This document shows, piece by piece, positions 48,601-59,206 of a stretch of DNA of 64,000 nucleotides (position 1 is the stretch's first letter; every line of letters begins with the position of its first letter). Both the position numbers and the translations under genes were made by a program. The notes under the pieces are model-generated. The model saw nothing but the letters and a program-made list of their open reading frames with translations, did not search any database and had not been told where the DNA came from. The stretch covers positions 6,510,001-6,574,000 of the forward strand of contig OX344752.2 in NCBI GenBank assembly GCA_947034885.2. The letters run 5' to 3'. The stretch is from Thuidium tamariscinum. Taxonomy: Eukaryota; Streptophyta; Bryopsida; Hypnales; Thuidiaceae.

Positions 48601-49976
48601 GAATCATAAAGCGACCATGATCTTCCTTTGACTGGTACGCAGTATTGCTTTCAGAGTCTTCTCCAGGTGGAGCATGCGTTTCTAATGAAAACGCATTGGG
48701 AAATGGACGGCTAAGCAGAGAGAAGTTGAAGAGGAAAAGCTTTTGCGGAACTGGTATGCGGGACACAGGCTGCATGATTCTGCAATGCATGAGGAGCTAA
48801 ACCGTGAAGTACAGTAATGTAGGTAGCAGTCATGCGATTCATAACCTTACGTGGGCATGTAAACTGTTTTGGATAATTCAAATGAAGGTCGCACTTGCAT
48901 ATTCTTTTCTGACATTACTTCAGGTGTGATGACATTGTTGACTGCCAATCATGGTTTCCTTAATTAGAAGTATGTGGAAGCGCAGATGAATTAGAAGTTG
49001 CATGCCCGGCAGTGTCTTAGTTTGCAATGTCGTGAAACGTAGGTGAGAACTGCCATGTGTGCTACTGTGCACTATAGCCGACATATACATTCGAGGTAGG
49101 TGGGCTGAGAGGGTGCACCGTCCTGTTCCAAATAATTTCATGTGTAATTGTCACGGTTCATTGTTTGCAGTGGAGGTGCAGTAGTCCATCCTCAAGCATG
49201 TGCAGCCTCCAATGAGTTCGTAGGACTCACGAGCAAACAATCAGTTTGTATGTACGATTGCTTTCGGAGACTTAGATGTCCTTTGATTTTCAATTACAGA
49301 ATGGTTAATTTCAGCATACTTCTGTATGAAAGAGAGCACTTGCGCCAGGAACCTGGTCAATGCAGAATTCATAAAGTGCTTGTGTAGTGACGGAACTGAG
49401 CATTCTTGCAGTAGAGGTGGAGGGTGAAAACGGCCGTCTTGCGATGCCGTGGAGCGGGATTGAGTGGTGGGAAATTTGTTTTACTGGTCCCTGTTATTTG
49501 TAAATGTCGCTTTCGGAGGATTCCGTGACTAGAGCAAGGAAGGAACTCAGAAGGATAACGCTGATCGAATACCATGTCTATGTACACCTTTTTCGAAGAA
49601 CTTACAAAGACCCTTCTTTTCACTGCCCAGGCTTTCACCGTGTGGGACCTAGTAGAAAAGGCAGGTGTAGTCTTCCCAAGAATAGTGATTCCATCAAAAT
49701 TTCACGAGTTCCTGAATATTGAAAAATAAAAACGGGGAAACTGAAATCATATTGTTATTTTTGTCTGCTAAGAATTACTCAGAAACATCCGAAAGGAATA
49801 CCACTACAGAAGTGACCACAGAAGTCGTCATTTCTGAAGTTCGCTTGTCAAATAAGCACAGGGGTGCTTGTTATACTCATTTTCACTGTAGAAAGCAACC
49901 TTCCCAGAAGAAAAAGGGAATTTAACGAATTCCTTACTAATCTGTCTACTTGAAGATACCCACATGTCTGGTAGTG
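45618..49976. other. right arm of the CACTA element, no recognised gene
   Basis: About 4.4 kb with only short ORFs on both strands, none matching a family I know. The plus strand is visibly G-rich over C, the reverse of the left arm. In CACTA elements such arms hold subterminal binding repeats and sometimes captured host fragments. I could not identify either by eye. Confidence 0.5.
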
Positions 49977-49979
49977 AAC

Positions 49980-50940
49980 CGCCACGCTATACCTTCAAAA
50001 TATTTGGAAACATCACGGTACACCAGAACAAGTGATATCGGATCGGGGGCCAGTTTTTGTGTCCAAATTTATGAGACGACTCTATGAACTCCTTCGTATT
50101 CAACTTTGTCCAACTACGGCTTTTCATCTACAATCAGACGGGCAAACGGAAAGAGTCAACCAAACGTTGGAGCAATATTTGCGTATGTTTACTACAAGAA
50201 GACAAAATGATTGGTCAGAACTCTTACTTACAGCCGAGTTTGCATATAATAATTCATTGCACTCAGCCATAGGATATTCGCCTTTCTTTGCCACTTATGG
50301 ATACAACCCTATGCTATCAATCACAACCCCCACAACATCAACGGTTCCGACAACAGAACAGAGGATTCGACAACTACAAGAAATACATGAGGAAGTCAAA
50401 ACCCTCATTAAAATTGCTAATGACCAAGCTAAACGAAATTATGATCAAGGCGTTCAAAAGCAACCTTCTTTCAACATTGGCGACAAAGTATTGCTCCGCC
50501 ATGACAATATAGCCACCACAGCTCCATCAAAAACTTTGGCTGTACGTTTTCTAGGTCCATTTCCAGTGGTGGTGAAAATGTCAGATTTGGTTTATCGATT
50601 AAAGCTACCTAAGTCACTTCGAATTCATGATGTATTCCATGTGTCATTACTTGAAAGGTATCGTCAAGACACAATCACGGGACGCCGGCTTCAACCACCT
50701 CCTGCAATTATTACCCCCGACAGAGACATTGAGTGGGAGGTTCATAAAATCCTTGATTCCAGAAGAATTGGCCGTGGAAGGAAGCTTCAATATTTTGTGG
50801 AATAGGAGGGATATGGCCGTGACCAAAATTCATGGTAACCTTCTGAGAATTTGAAAAACGCCCTAGACATTGTCAAGGAATTTCACAAGCTCTACCTCGA
50901 CGCACCAGGACCAAACGGATTAGGACATAAGGAAATTGCA
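49980..50940 (+). pseudogene. gypsy integrase right part and chromodomain (fossil)
   Basis: Integrase core text continues (VISDRGPVFVSKFMRRLYEL, LQSDGQTERVNQTLEQYLRM, AEFAYNNSLHSAIGYSPF), then the GPF/GPY-like C-terminal region (VRFLGPFPVVVKMSDLVYRL). A chromodomain follows at about 50725-50880 (EWEVHKILDSRRIGRGRKLQ). The chromodomain places the element among chromoviruses, which tend to insert in heterochromatin. Broken. Confidence 0.9.
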
Positions 50941-50959
50941 TGACCTTAAGGGGGGGTAA

Positions 50960-51342
50960 TGTTACGACTTCGTCGTATCGCTAGACGTAGGAGACCAACA
51001 TGGGTAGTTACGGCGGTTAGGGTGAGACAAGGAGAATGATACTTAATCCCAGTGAGGGGGGGTTGTCCCTCACGCAACATATTGTAATTAGAAGGATCGC
51101 ACATTGAGGAACCACGTTTCTTGAATCATTGATACTCCGTTGTCTTTCGCTTTCACAAGATCTTGCTCGGAGATGTCTTCTCCTCACTAAGAGCTTGAGC
51201 CGACCTTGCAGGAACCGGCTAATGCTGAGCTCATCGGAGTTGTCTCACACAAGTGTGGAAGCTAAGGCAGAAGGAGCGGTTGTGATACGAAATCGAACCC
51301 ACGGAGCATTGACAGCCATCAAAGGCCAGGTTTTCCATAACA
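50960..51342 (+). repeat. gypsy 3' LTR
   Basis: 383 bp, same ends as the 5' LTR. Preceded by a purine tract at about 50948-50956 and followed by the 5-bp duplication ACAAA. Confidence 0.93.
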
Positions 51343-51347
51343 ACAAA

Positions 51348-54300
51348 CTTCACCAAGCAAGCATCGGTCCAACAACCTCCAACAACAAATCAAGGACAAG
51401 GTGCCAGACGGCCGACAGCCTTCAAAGGACGAGGCAACTTTCCTAGTCGAAGTTTTCTTCTTTGAGGGTATTATCCACCATTCTGACCACCGGGTACATG
51501 TTATAATTGTCAAAAACCAAAACATCTATCTCAAGATTGCAGATCACCTCGCAACTCACAACCCAATTAAAAGAATGCTACTCCTTGAGGTATGGGCTTT
51601 GTAAATTCCACTGGGTTTTTTGAATTTCAGATAGTACAACAATACTATCATCCATATTATACTCCATATTATCATTGGGAAAATGGATCATGGTATTTAG
51701 ACAGTGGAGCATCTGGTCACGTAGCAACAGATTATAAGAAACTAGATCCACAACCAAGTACATTTGGAGTACAAATTAATGATATCCAAACTGGCGGGGG
51801 AGAGTCTCACCTTGTCAAAAGTTCTGGTACCGCAACAGTACGAACAAATTCTGGCAAAATAAAGCTTAAAGATGTTCACTATGTTTCTAGCATGAAAAAA
51901 AATCTTATTTCAGTTGGAGCTATCATTGAATGAGGATATTGAGTTATATTTTCTAGTCATAATTGTTGGATTGTGAATAATCATGACCAAGTTGTTGCAT
52001 TTGGGCATCATGACTCTTTGATGGTCTCTATTGTTTCAAACCCATCAATCATGCCTTAGCCACAGATCATTCAAATATATCAACGCTATGGCATTGTTGG
52101 ATGGGCCATCTAAGTCATGAGAGTATGTAATACTTGTCTCACTCAGCTGTCGTAGTCGGATTACCACAAATAGACTATCGAAAGAAAATATGTCATTGTT
52201 GCTTAGCAGGAAGACAACACAGGGAATGATTTCCAAGGGCAGGAAAATCTAGTCAGAAAATTTGTACTGATATTATGGGACCTATGCTGCAACCTTCCTT
52301 GGGAGGTTCGCGTTTTATTCTTACTTTTACTAACGATTTTTCACGAAAGTCATGGACGTATTTTTTAAAACATAAAAGTGATACTTTCTCAAAATTTTGT
52401 GCATTCAAGGAACAAATTGAAGTTATAACTAGAAATAAACTACAAGTGCTTCGCTCAAATCATAGAAGTGAATATTTATCAAAAGAGTTCAATAAATATT
52501 GCTCTATCAATGGAATATGAGGGGAACTTACACAAGCAAATACGCCTCAACAAAATGGAGTATCGGAAAGGCGAAATAGAACAATTTTAGAATGCGCTCA
52601 AAGCATGTTGCATGATTTCCAATTGCCACTTTTCTTGTGGACCGAAGTTGTTGCTATAGCTACCTATCTAATTAATCGTAGCCCAACAAGAGCTAATCAT
52701 AAAAAGACTCTCGAGGCAAGATTTAAAGGTACAAAACCTAATATTTCAAATCTCAAAATTTTTGGATGCCTTGCTTACGTTCATGTACCTAAAGACAGCC
52801 GTCATAAGCTTCAAATCAAAACACAAAAATGTTTGTTTTTAGGATTTGATAAGGAAACTAAGGCCTATCGCATTTATGATCCAACTTGCAGAAAGGTAAT
52901 AATCAATAGAGACATTATTTTTGATGAAACCAAAGTAGGCTATAAATACCTAGTAGATTCTAATCATATTGACAATACTGTACAAATTCCTGCTTCTGCT
53001 AATTTTGACGTCCCAATTACACCACCCATCAAAATTTCCTACATAGTAGAAACTCCATCCATCCCAAAAATAGACACAAACGAGGGTGTCGACACAATGA
53101 CACATCGCAACCAGGTCAGAGTCCCAACGTTAGCTTGCCCCCTAGTCCGAGAACTAGCTTAACCCCTACTCTAAATAACAATTTAGAAAGTCTCACCCAC
53201 TACCTACCAAACCAGCCAAGCTCACCCACAATTCAAAGTCGACCTCTACTAGTTGATAGAACCATCGGATGAGCTCAACGTCGATACCTTAGCCGAATTC
53301 AAAAACCATCTATAAAACTCTGAGACTTCTCGACATTAGTCTCCAAACTTTTAGAGGAACCCATTGATTTTCAAACCACAATTCAAAGCAAAGATTGGAA
53401 ACAAGCTATTGATATCAAAATCAACTCGATCATGAAAAATCAAACCTTGAGTATTGTTGATCAGCCAAAAGGAAAGACTCCTATCATGGGAAAATGGATA
53501 TTTAGAATAAAGATGAACATGCAAGAGAACATCAACAAACTCAAAGCACAAATTGTTGCAAAAGGATTCCAACAAAAGGAAGGCATAGATTACAACGACA
53601 TTTTTGCTCCTGTTGTACGATGGTCGACCATTTTACTTATATTTGCATTAGCTGCTCAATATTGATGGCTGCTTTTGCAGATGGATGTTATCACTGCGTT
53701 TTTAAATGGCACACTTATTGAGAAAGTTTTTATGGAAATACTTGAAGGTTTTCCATCAATAGGTGGCTCAACCAAAGTGTGCAAAGTTAACAAGGCATTG
53801 TATGGGCTCAAGCAAGCACCAAAAGCATGGTATAAACATATCAATGCATGGTTACTTACTCAAGGATTAATCCACAGCTAAAATGATCCAAACTTGTATT
53901 TCTCAAGGAAGGATGGAAAATTGACTATTTTACTATTGTATGTAGATGACCTGCTTATTATAGGCAATGACCACTTAGAAATTGCGAGATAGAAGCTTGA
54001 ACTACATAAGGCTTTCGAAATGATAGATCTCAGGGAAGCTACTGACTACTTAGGCGTTGAAATTCACAAACAACAAAATGGAATCTTTATTGGACAATGA
54101 GGATATATTAAACAATTATTACAAAAATTTGACCTTGAAGATTGCAATCCTACTAACATTCCATTTGACCCAAAACTTCAATTCTAAAAAGAAATGGGCA
54201 CAAGACGAGCAGACACTATTACATATTGATTTCTTGTTGGATCTCTCCCCTCTACTTATCTCACACTCGGCCAGATATATCATATGTAGTGAATTGTGTC

Positions 54301-54918
54301 TCTTGATACATGGACACGCCTGAAATCACCCATCTTAAAGCTGCTAAGAAAATACTACGATATTTAAGCGACACTATCGATTATAGGACTTTCTTTCCTG
54401 TAGACAACACAACCGACTACCACACCTATGTAGATGTTGATTGGGGTCGAGATATGGATTCACGAAGATCAACTTCTTGAATCCTTCACAAGTTGGGCGA
54501 TTCAAGTATCTATTGGTCGAGCAAACTTCAACCTACAATTTCCTTATCGAGCACAGAAGCTAAATACCGTGTGCTCACTGACGCCGCAAAAGATATTATA
54601 TATTTTTGAAGAATATTGACAGAACTAGGCCTCAACAAACTAGAACCCACAAATTTCTTTAGTAATAATCAATCCTGCATTAAACTCGTTGAGAATCCTG
54701 CCATGCACTCTAGAACAAAGCACATAGATATACAACATCATTTTATTAGAAAAGCTTCAAAAGTTGGAACCTCAGAAGTAAGTCATATTCCTACTAGGAT
54801 ACAACAGGCAGATTTCTTAACTAAACCGCTGCCTTACACAGCTTTCATCACAGACAGACACAACGTTGGAATAATCCCTCTCACTTTTAGCTCTCAAATT
54901 TCTCTCGTACCTAGTTAG
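51348..54918 (+). pseudogene. copia protease, integrase, reverse transcriptase and RNase H region (fossil)
   Basis: Resumes after the gypsy insertion. Recognisable parts in copia order: protease (WYLDSGASGHVATD near 51690), integrase zinc finger and core (about 52100-52730, with FILTFTNDFSRKSWTYFLKH), reverse transcriptase (about 53440-54060, with KALYGLKQAPKAWY and LLYVDDLLIIGND) and RNase H (to about 54850, with KHIDIQHHFIRKA, QADFLTKPLP). Broken in many places. Confidence 0.9.
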
Positions 54919-55012
54919 GTGTTGCCCAACTATCTATCTACAGTGACTATCTAGTTCTCTTTTGCTTAAAATCAAGTGCTCTAGGATTTCGTCTCGTCAA
55001 TATATTGTTCCA

Positions 55013-55415
55013 CTAGTCTGTTGAGTTCTCAAAATAATCTCTCCAGAGTACATCACCTATATCACTACTCGCGCTACTGCTCTCTGCTAGACCACTACCT
55101 CGGAGATTGTCACCATCTGGAGTAGATGAAACCACCCTACCTCCCTCGGCACTATCAGGATGTTCATGTATGCACCATAGGATGAACCCGTATCCCTCAA
55201 GAACTTTGTCACACAATCTCCAAACTATGAATGCCATCAACCAAACCCATGCAACAATCAACCCCACCTGCAATACACAACATAGTTAATTGTCTTCATT
55301 TCTCAAACTATTTGTATTTACAAGACATGATCAAAATACTCACCAGTGAATAATCTTTGACGTGTCTATGAAGTCCGTGGCTTATATCAACAACAAAATG
55401 AAGAACGCGTGACAT
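55013..55415 (-). other. antisense ORF pair between copia RNase H and 3' LTR, possible two-exon gene
   Basis: On the minus strand an 84-codon open stretch (55267-55013) starts right after a good acceptor (TATTGCAG). A 24-codon ATG-started stretch (55415-55344) ends exactly at a consensus donor (GTGAGT), and both are phase 0 around a 76-bp GT-AG interval. The longer piece begins with a hydrophobic, tryptophan-rich segment of about 16 residues and ends in a Ser/Asp-rich acidic tail. No family was recognised. Extra ORFs, often antisense, are known downstream of pol in plant LTR elements; it could also be a captured host fragment or chance. Confidence 0.35.
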
Positions 55416-55486
55416 CTTCAAAATCTATGAGGGAGGCGGAGTCTCGTCGATCGTGCTCCTAGAAACAGGTCGTGAGTGAGGGGGAG

Positions 55487-55703
55487 TGTTGAACATTACG
55501 CTCAACAACATGTATAGTACAATAAACACATACAATAGATGAGCAGATCAATTACTTAGATTCATTCTTTGGATTCATTCATCCGGTACTGTAGCTACAG
55601 TACTCCGACCCTAGGCCTTCTATATATCGTCGATATTTCTTTGTAAACGTACTTCGATACAACTTGAACAGCTCTCCAATTTGTTACAATTGTTTGTTCA
55701 ACA
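55487..55703 (+). repeat. copia 3' LTR
   Basis: 217 bp, TG...CA ends, preceded by a purine tract and followed by the TATTT duplication at 55704-55708. Confidence 0.92.
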
Positions 55704-56925
55704 TATTTTAGTAGTCCTAATGGTTCCTTTAGTAACTACCACTTCTTTGAGACAACATTCTTATACAATTAACAAGGATTCATAGAATAATGACTTTGGT
55801 ATAATTCCAAAAATGCCTTACACATATTTATAGTTTTGTAAAATGTCTATTTGAACCAGTATTAATATGATAGTAAGTCTAACTAATTTAAACAATCCAT
55901 GCTGTAAATAGTTTTCTTTGCATGCATGTGAGGAATTAGACATCCATTTTTAGCATCCCAACTATCACAAGGCTCACATAAGTTACCTTACTTCCTACCA
56001 CCCTCTTTCTATAATGGGCTTGTCTTCACTTTTCTTTGAACACCATGGTAAGTAACATTCAAAGTTCCATTCCTAATTATGTTGAATTTTCTTGAATATA
56101 ATGTTGAATTTTTTATATTTAAGATTTTAAGTGCAAAATCTACTTTCAAAATTTTAATTCATTTTTTTGGTACAAACATGTTGGTTGTTGATGTGGTAGC
56201 CCTATCCATGTGGCATGTGTAGGTTTGATGATGGGCATCCCTACTTGTGTAGTATATCTCACCTATGAAGTAGGCTACATGGCAAAAAATTGAATAATAA
56301 TAATTCTTTTGTAATTGATAATAGTCATAGTTGTAGTAATAATAATACTAGTTTTATGATGTGGCAATTGATCTTAGGCTCATGCACCAAACATTTTTCA
56401 AATAACATTTTCAAATAACACATTGAGGCAATCTATGTTGAATATCTATATGAGTCATCAAAAACTAGCATTTTACAATGTGAACAATTACTAGCAATAC
56501 AATTCAATAGAAATTATATTAATTTTGGCCCCCTTTTCTAGTAGTGTTTTGGTATCTAAAGTTTGTACAATTTTATAATATTTTTAGTACATCATTACCT
56601 ACATGTATTCTTGGTTTCTGTGATTTCTACTTCATGTTTAGTGTTTTTTTTGTTATACTATAATATATGTAGGTTTCATGTTGTTAGTATTGAAGCAATC
56701 ATTGTCATATTCCAGTACATTTTTGCTCTCACTTAGGTTGTATAATTTGTACTATGTATATGTACAAATTGCCCAAAACTTTACCTTTACTATTATAATC
56801 TCTAATTCATTGGTATCATATTTATATTTTTGTACAGGAATAAGATATATAATATGATTTATTCAATAAGATTACAACTTGTTCTTATGTTGAAGATTGT
56901 ATTGTGTATGGCAGTTACTGCCACT

Positions 56926-56956
56926 TCTGGGTACATTGTGTAACAATGTACCCAGA
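56926..56956. repeat. perfect 14-bp-stem hairpin
   Basis: TCTGGGTACATTGT and its exact inverse are separated by GTA. It lies in otherwise AT-rich DNA with no gene nearby, so it is not readable as a terminator of any recognised gene. Probably part of a small element end or a fold-back repeat. Confidence 0.8.
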
Positions 56957-57062
56957 TTTGTAAAGAAAATTTAATTTAAATTTTTTAAATTTAGGACCCC
57001 CCCTCCCTCCCCTCTTGTAATTTTTGGAGGGGGGGAGGACTCCAAACAATATGGAACAAATC

Positions 57063-57330
57063 TAGTGTACACCTGTATACACATCCAACTATATTCGTAT
57101 TCATATTCAGACGTATTTGTATTTAAGTCGTATACATAGCAGATGTATTTGTAGACATATTTGTATTTGTATTCATATTCATAAGTGTACATATTAGTCG
57201 TATTTGTATTTGTATTCTATCGTATATACATTCAGTCGTATTTGTATTTGATCCAACGGCTGTAAAAAATTCTTTGAAGGGGGGGTGCAATTTTTTCCCC
57301 CCAATCCAACGGCTCACAATTTTTTGAAGA
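57063..57330. repeat. degenerate TCGTATTTGTATTTGTATTC minisatellite and G-rich tandem block
   Basis: Between 57063 and 57250 the units GTATTTGTATT, TCGTATTTGTATT and ATTCATATTCA recur irregularly. At 57250-57302 and 57303-57340 a tandem block starts with TCCAACGGCT and continues to TTTTTTGAAG plus a G run. A C/G-rich tract (CCCCCCCTCCCTCCCC ... GGAGGGGGGGAGG) sits just left at 56997-57040. Confidence 0.55.
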
Positions 57331-57586
57331 GAGGGGGCCTGTTAATTAATGGCAAAACCCTGGTTGTTACTTTTCAGTACATTGTATTCTAGTGTAGGGC
57401 TTGGTTTTTGAGATGAAGAAAGAGGGAGATGGAATTTTTCCATATGAATACTTAGGTGGCAATGAAAAGGAATAATGAAAAATGATAGTAGTAGAGAGAA
57501 GGAATCTAGCCCCAATTAACCAACAAGAACCAAAAGCAGCAACATCATTAGCTCTAATAGTACCTTTGGCTTGCAACAATAACAAT

Positions 57587-59203
57587 CACTATAAGAAAAC
57601 TGCGTTTTTGGTGTTGTTAATAGAAAAACATGTCATGTTTTTTGGGATGTCCCGTGTCAAGTAGTGAAAAAGTGAAAATTTGATGTGATGTCTTAAAAAA
57701 CATATATAGCAAAATTAGAAAACAAGTAGACATTACCATCAACAAACTTGTTTATAATGATGTTTAAAAAAACAAGTTTATGCTTTTTTGTAACATCCAA
57801 AAAAAAATAGATTGCCACGTCAGCAAGAAGTCCATTTTGATTATAGAATTTTTTTTTAAATTATTGTGGTCAGTAGTAAAATATTGCCTATAAGTGAAAA
57901 AAATTGGAAAAAATAGCCACATGGTATGTTTTTTCAAAAAAAAGGGAATGGATGGATGACTTGAATGTATAAGATGGATGAAAACAACTGGTCTTTATAC
58001 TAGTGTAATGGTAGGAAGAGAAACAATCTATATGGGATATGAAAGTCAAGAATTGTATTTAATGTGAAATGTCAAAAACAATGTCAAGATGTCTGAAACA
58101 ACATATATATGTTTGAAAAAACATGTATATGTCTAAAATGATATCAACATGTTCAATCTCTTCAATGGTCAAAGTGCCATATTTAGAATCCCATATCTTT
58201 TGTCTCACCTTGGGCTAGGAAAGGATATAAATACATAGACTCTCCCCTTCATTCTCATTAACTTAAAATGAAGTAATTCCTTCATTTTGCCATCAAAAAA
58301 TTTCATAATGGTAGATGGTAAGTTTTCTTCAATTCTTGTTGAATTTAATAAAAAATTTTGTTCATTTTTTTTTTAATTAATTTTTTTTGTTCATTTTGCC
58401 TTATGGATGGGGTATATAGGAAATTTCGTTAAAATGGTGCCATTTCGTTAAATTGGCACTTTTGAGCAGTTTAGACTGCGCGGTCTGAACCGTTTTTTCT
58501 ATCCTAGGATCTACACCTGTACTAGATTTTGGAAATCTACAACTCTCCTAGATTTCTGAAATCTATACCAATCCTAGATTTTTTAGATTGTTTGGTCTAA
58601 TATCTATGCTTGTCATAGATTTCAGAAATCTAAAAGTGTCCTAGATATTAGCAATGTATACTTGTCCTAGATGTCAAGGTGTGAAAATGGCATGTGGAAT
58701 ACCGCCATTTTCACGAAATTCCCCATGTATGTAACAATTGATGTTTCAAAAAACATCTAATTTGATGTCTCAAAAAACATTATTTCAAATTTCAAAATTT
58801 CAAAAATATGTTGACAAAGCATGCCACGTCAATATAATTGGGGTCCACGTTGGCTTAATTTGGGGTCCACATCACTTTTTTCCCAAGTTCACGTCACAAC
58901 CTTGGTCAAAATGGTGTTGGATGAAAAATTGTCCCATGTGGCACTACCCATCCCAAAAAGAGCTTGTGTAGCACTTAAGACCCCTCCACATGTGCCTTTT
59001 GCAAAGCTTGCAAGACCTTGTTTTATCTTACGTCAAAAAAAAAAAAAGCCAAATTTTTACACATCACATGAAATTTTGGCACGTTTTTTGCTTGTCTTTT
59101 ATAATGGATTTTAGGTGACATCAATGTTGATCAAAATCATGTCAACAGTGACGTATTTTCATGTTTTTTCTAACGTGGCAAAAAACACATGTTTCTTATA
59201 GTG
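57587..59203. mobile_element. 1.6-kb non-autonomous CACTA-like element
   Basis: The ends read CACTATAAGAAA and its inverse TTTCTTATAGTG, with the 3-bp duplication AAT on both sides (57584-57586, 59204-59206). The ends resemble those of the MITE at 34307 (CACTAGAAGAAAAC). The interior is AT-rich with repeated AAAACATGTTTTT-like and CACGTC motifs and has no transposase. The 306-bp MITE copy 2 is inserted inside at 58419-58724. Confidence 0.8.
58419..58724 (-). mobile_element. 306-bp MITE, family with GGGGAATTTCG ends, copy 2
   Basis: Inverse copy of the MITE at 26610-26915, same length, about 7 differences by eye (about 98% identical). It is nested in the CACTA-like element at 57587-59203. Flanking bases do not give a clear target duplication. 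Confidence 0.85.
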
Positions 59204-59206
59204 AAT

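Larger units (their letters stand above)
34970..49976. mobile_element. 15-kb CACTA (En/Spm-type) DNA transposon, apparently autonomous
   Basis: Starts CACTACAAGGGAAGCTGG and ends with the inverse of CACTACCAGACATGTGGG. It is flanked by a perfect 3-bp duplication AAC (34967-34969, 49977-49979), and removing it restores continuity of the integrase region around it. It contains a large Tnp2/TnpD transposase gene on the plus strand (41093-45617) and a TnpA-like gene on the minus strand (about 39992-35672), divergently arranged. The right 4.4 kb has no recognised gene. The open transposase and perfect target duplication point to a young insertion, the latest large event in the nest. Confidence 0.93.
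30040..51342 (+). mobile_element. Ty3/gypsy chromovirus LTR retrotransposon, broken, nested in copia
   Basis: Two 383-bp LTRs (30040-30422, 50960-51342) with ends TGTTACGACTT and TAACA. They are flanked by ACAAG (30035-30039) and ACAAA (51343-51347), a 5-bp duplication with one mismatch. A purine tract (AAGGGGGGG) precedes the 3' LTR. The LTRs differ at about 15 sites by eye (about 4%), younger than the surrounding copia. Parts in order: gag with a CCHC knuckle, protease, reverse transcriptase, RNase H, integrase with an HHCC finger, and a C-terminal chromodomain, hence chromovirus. It has a handful of breaks, plus two later insertions: a MITE at 34307-34535 and a CACTA element at 34970-49976. 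Confidence 0.94.
29022..55703 (+). mobile_element. Ty1/copia LTR retrotransposon, broken, host of all nested insertions
   Basis: Two LTRs of 218 and 217 bp (29022-29239 and 55487-55703) start TGTTGAACA and end TGTTCAACA. They are flanked by a perfect TATTT duplication (29017-29021, 55704-55708). A decayed primer-binding site for initiator methionine tRNA starts at about 29241, and a purine tract (GAGTGAGGGGGAG) precedes the 3' LTR. The LTRs differ at roughly 20 sites by eye (about 8-9%), so it is the oldest layer of the nest. Its coding region is broken in many places (ten or more) and is split by the gypsy element at 30040-51342. Order of parts: gag, protease, integrase, reverse transcriptase, RNase H, which is the copia order. 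Confidence 0.93.
55709..57586. other. AT-rich intergenic sequence right of the nest
   Basis: No gene was recognised. A stretch reading CCCTTTTCTAGTAGTG near 56532-56547 looks like a right end of a CACTA-type element, but no matching left end was found. It contains the perfect hairpin at 56926-56956 and the degenerate repeat at 57063-57250. Confidence 0.5.

Noticed and set aside
56532-56547. TTTTCTAGTAGTG as a right end of a CACTA element
   Set aside because: No matching left end with a 3-bp scar was found either close by or across the nest.
57063-57250. Repeats considered as a CRISPR-like array
   Set aside because: Units are degenerate, contiguous and lack unique spacers of constant size; this is eukaryotic nuclear DNA.
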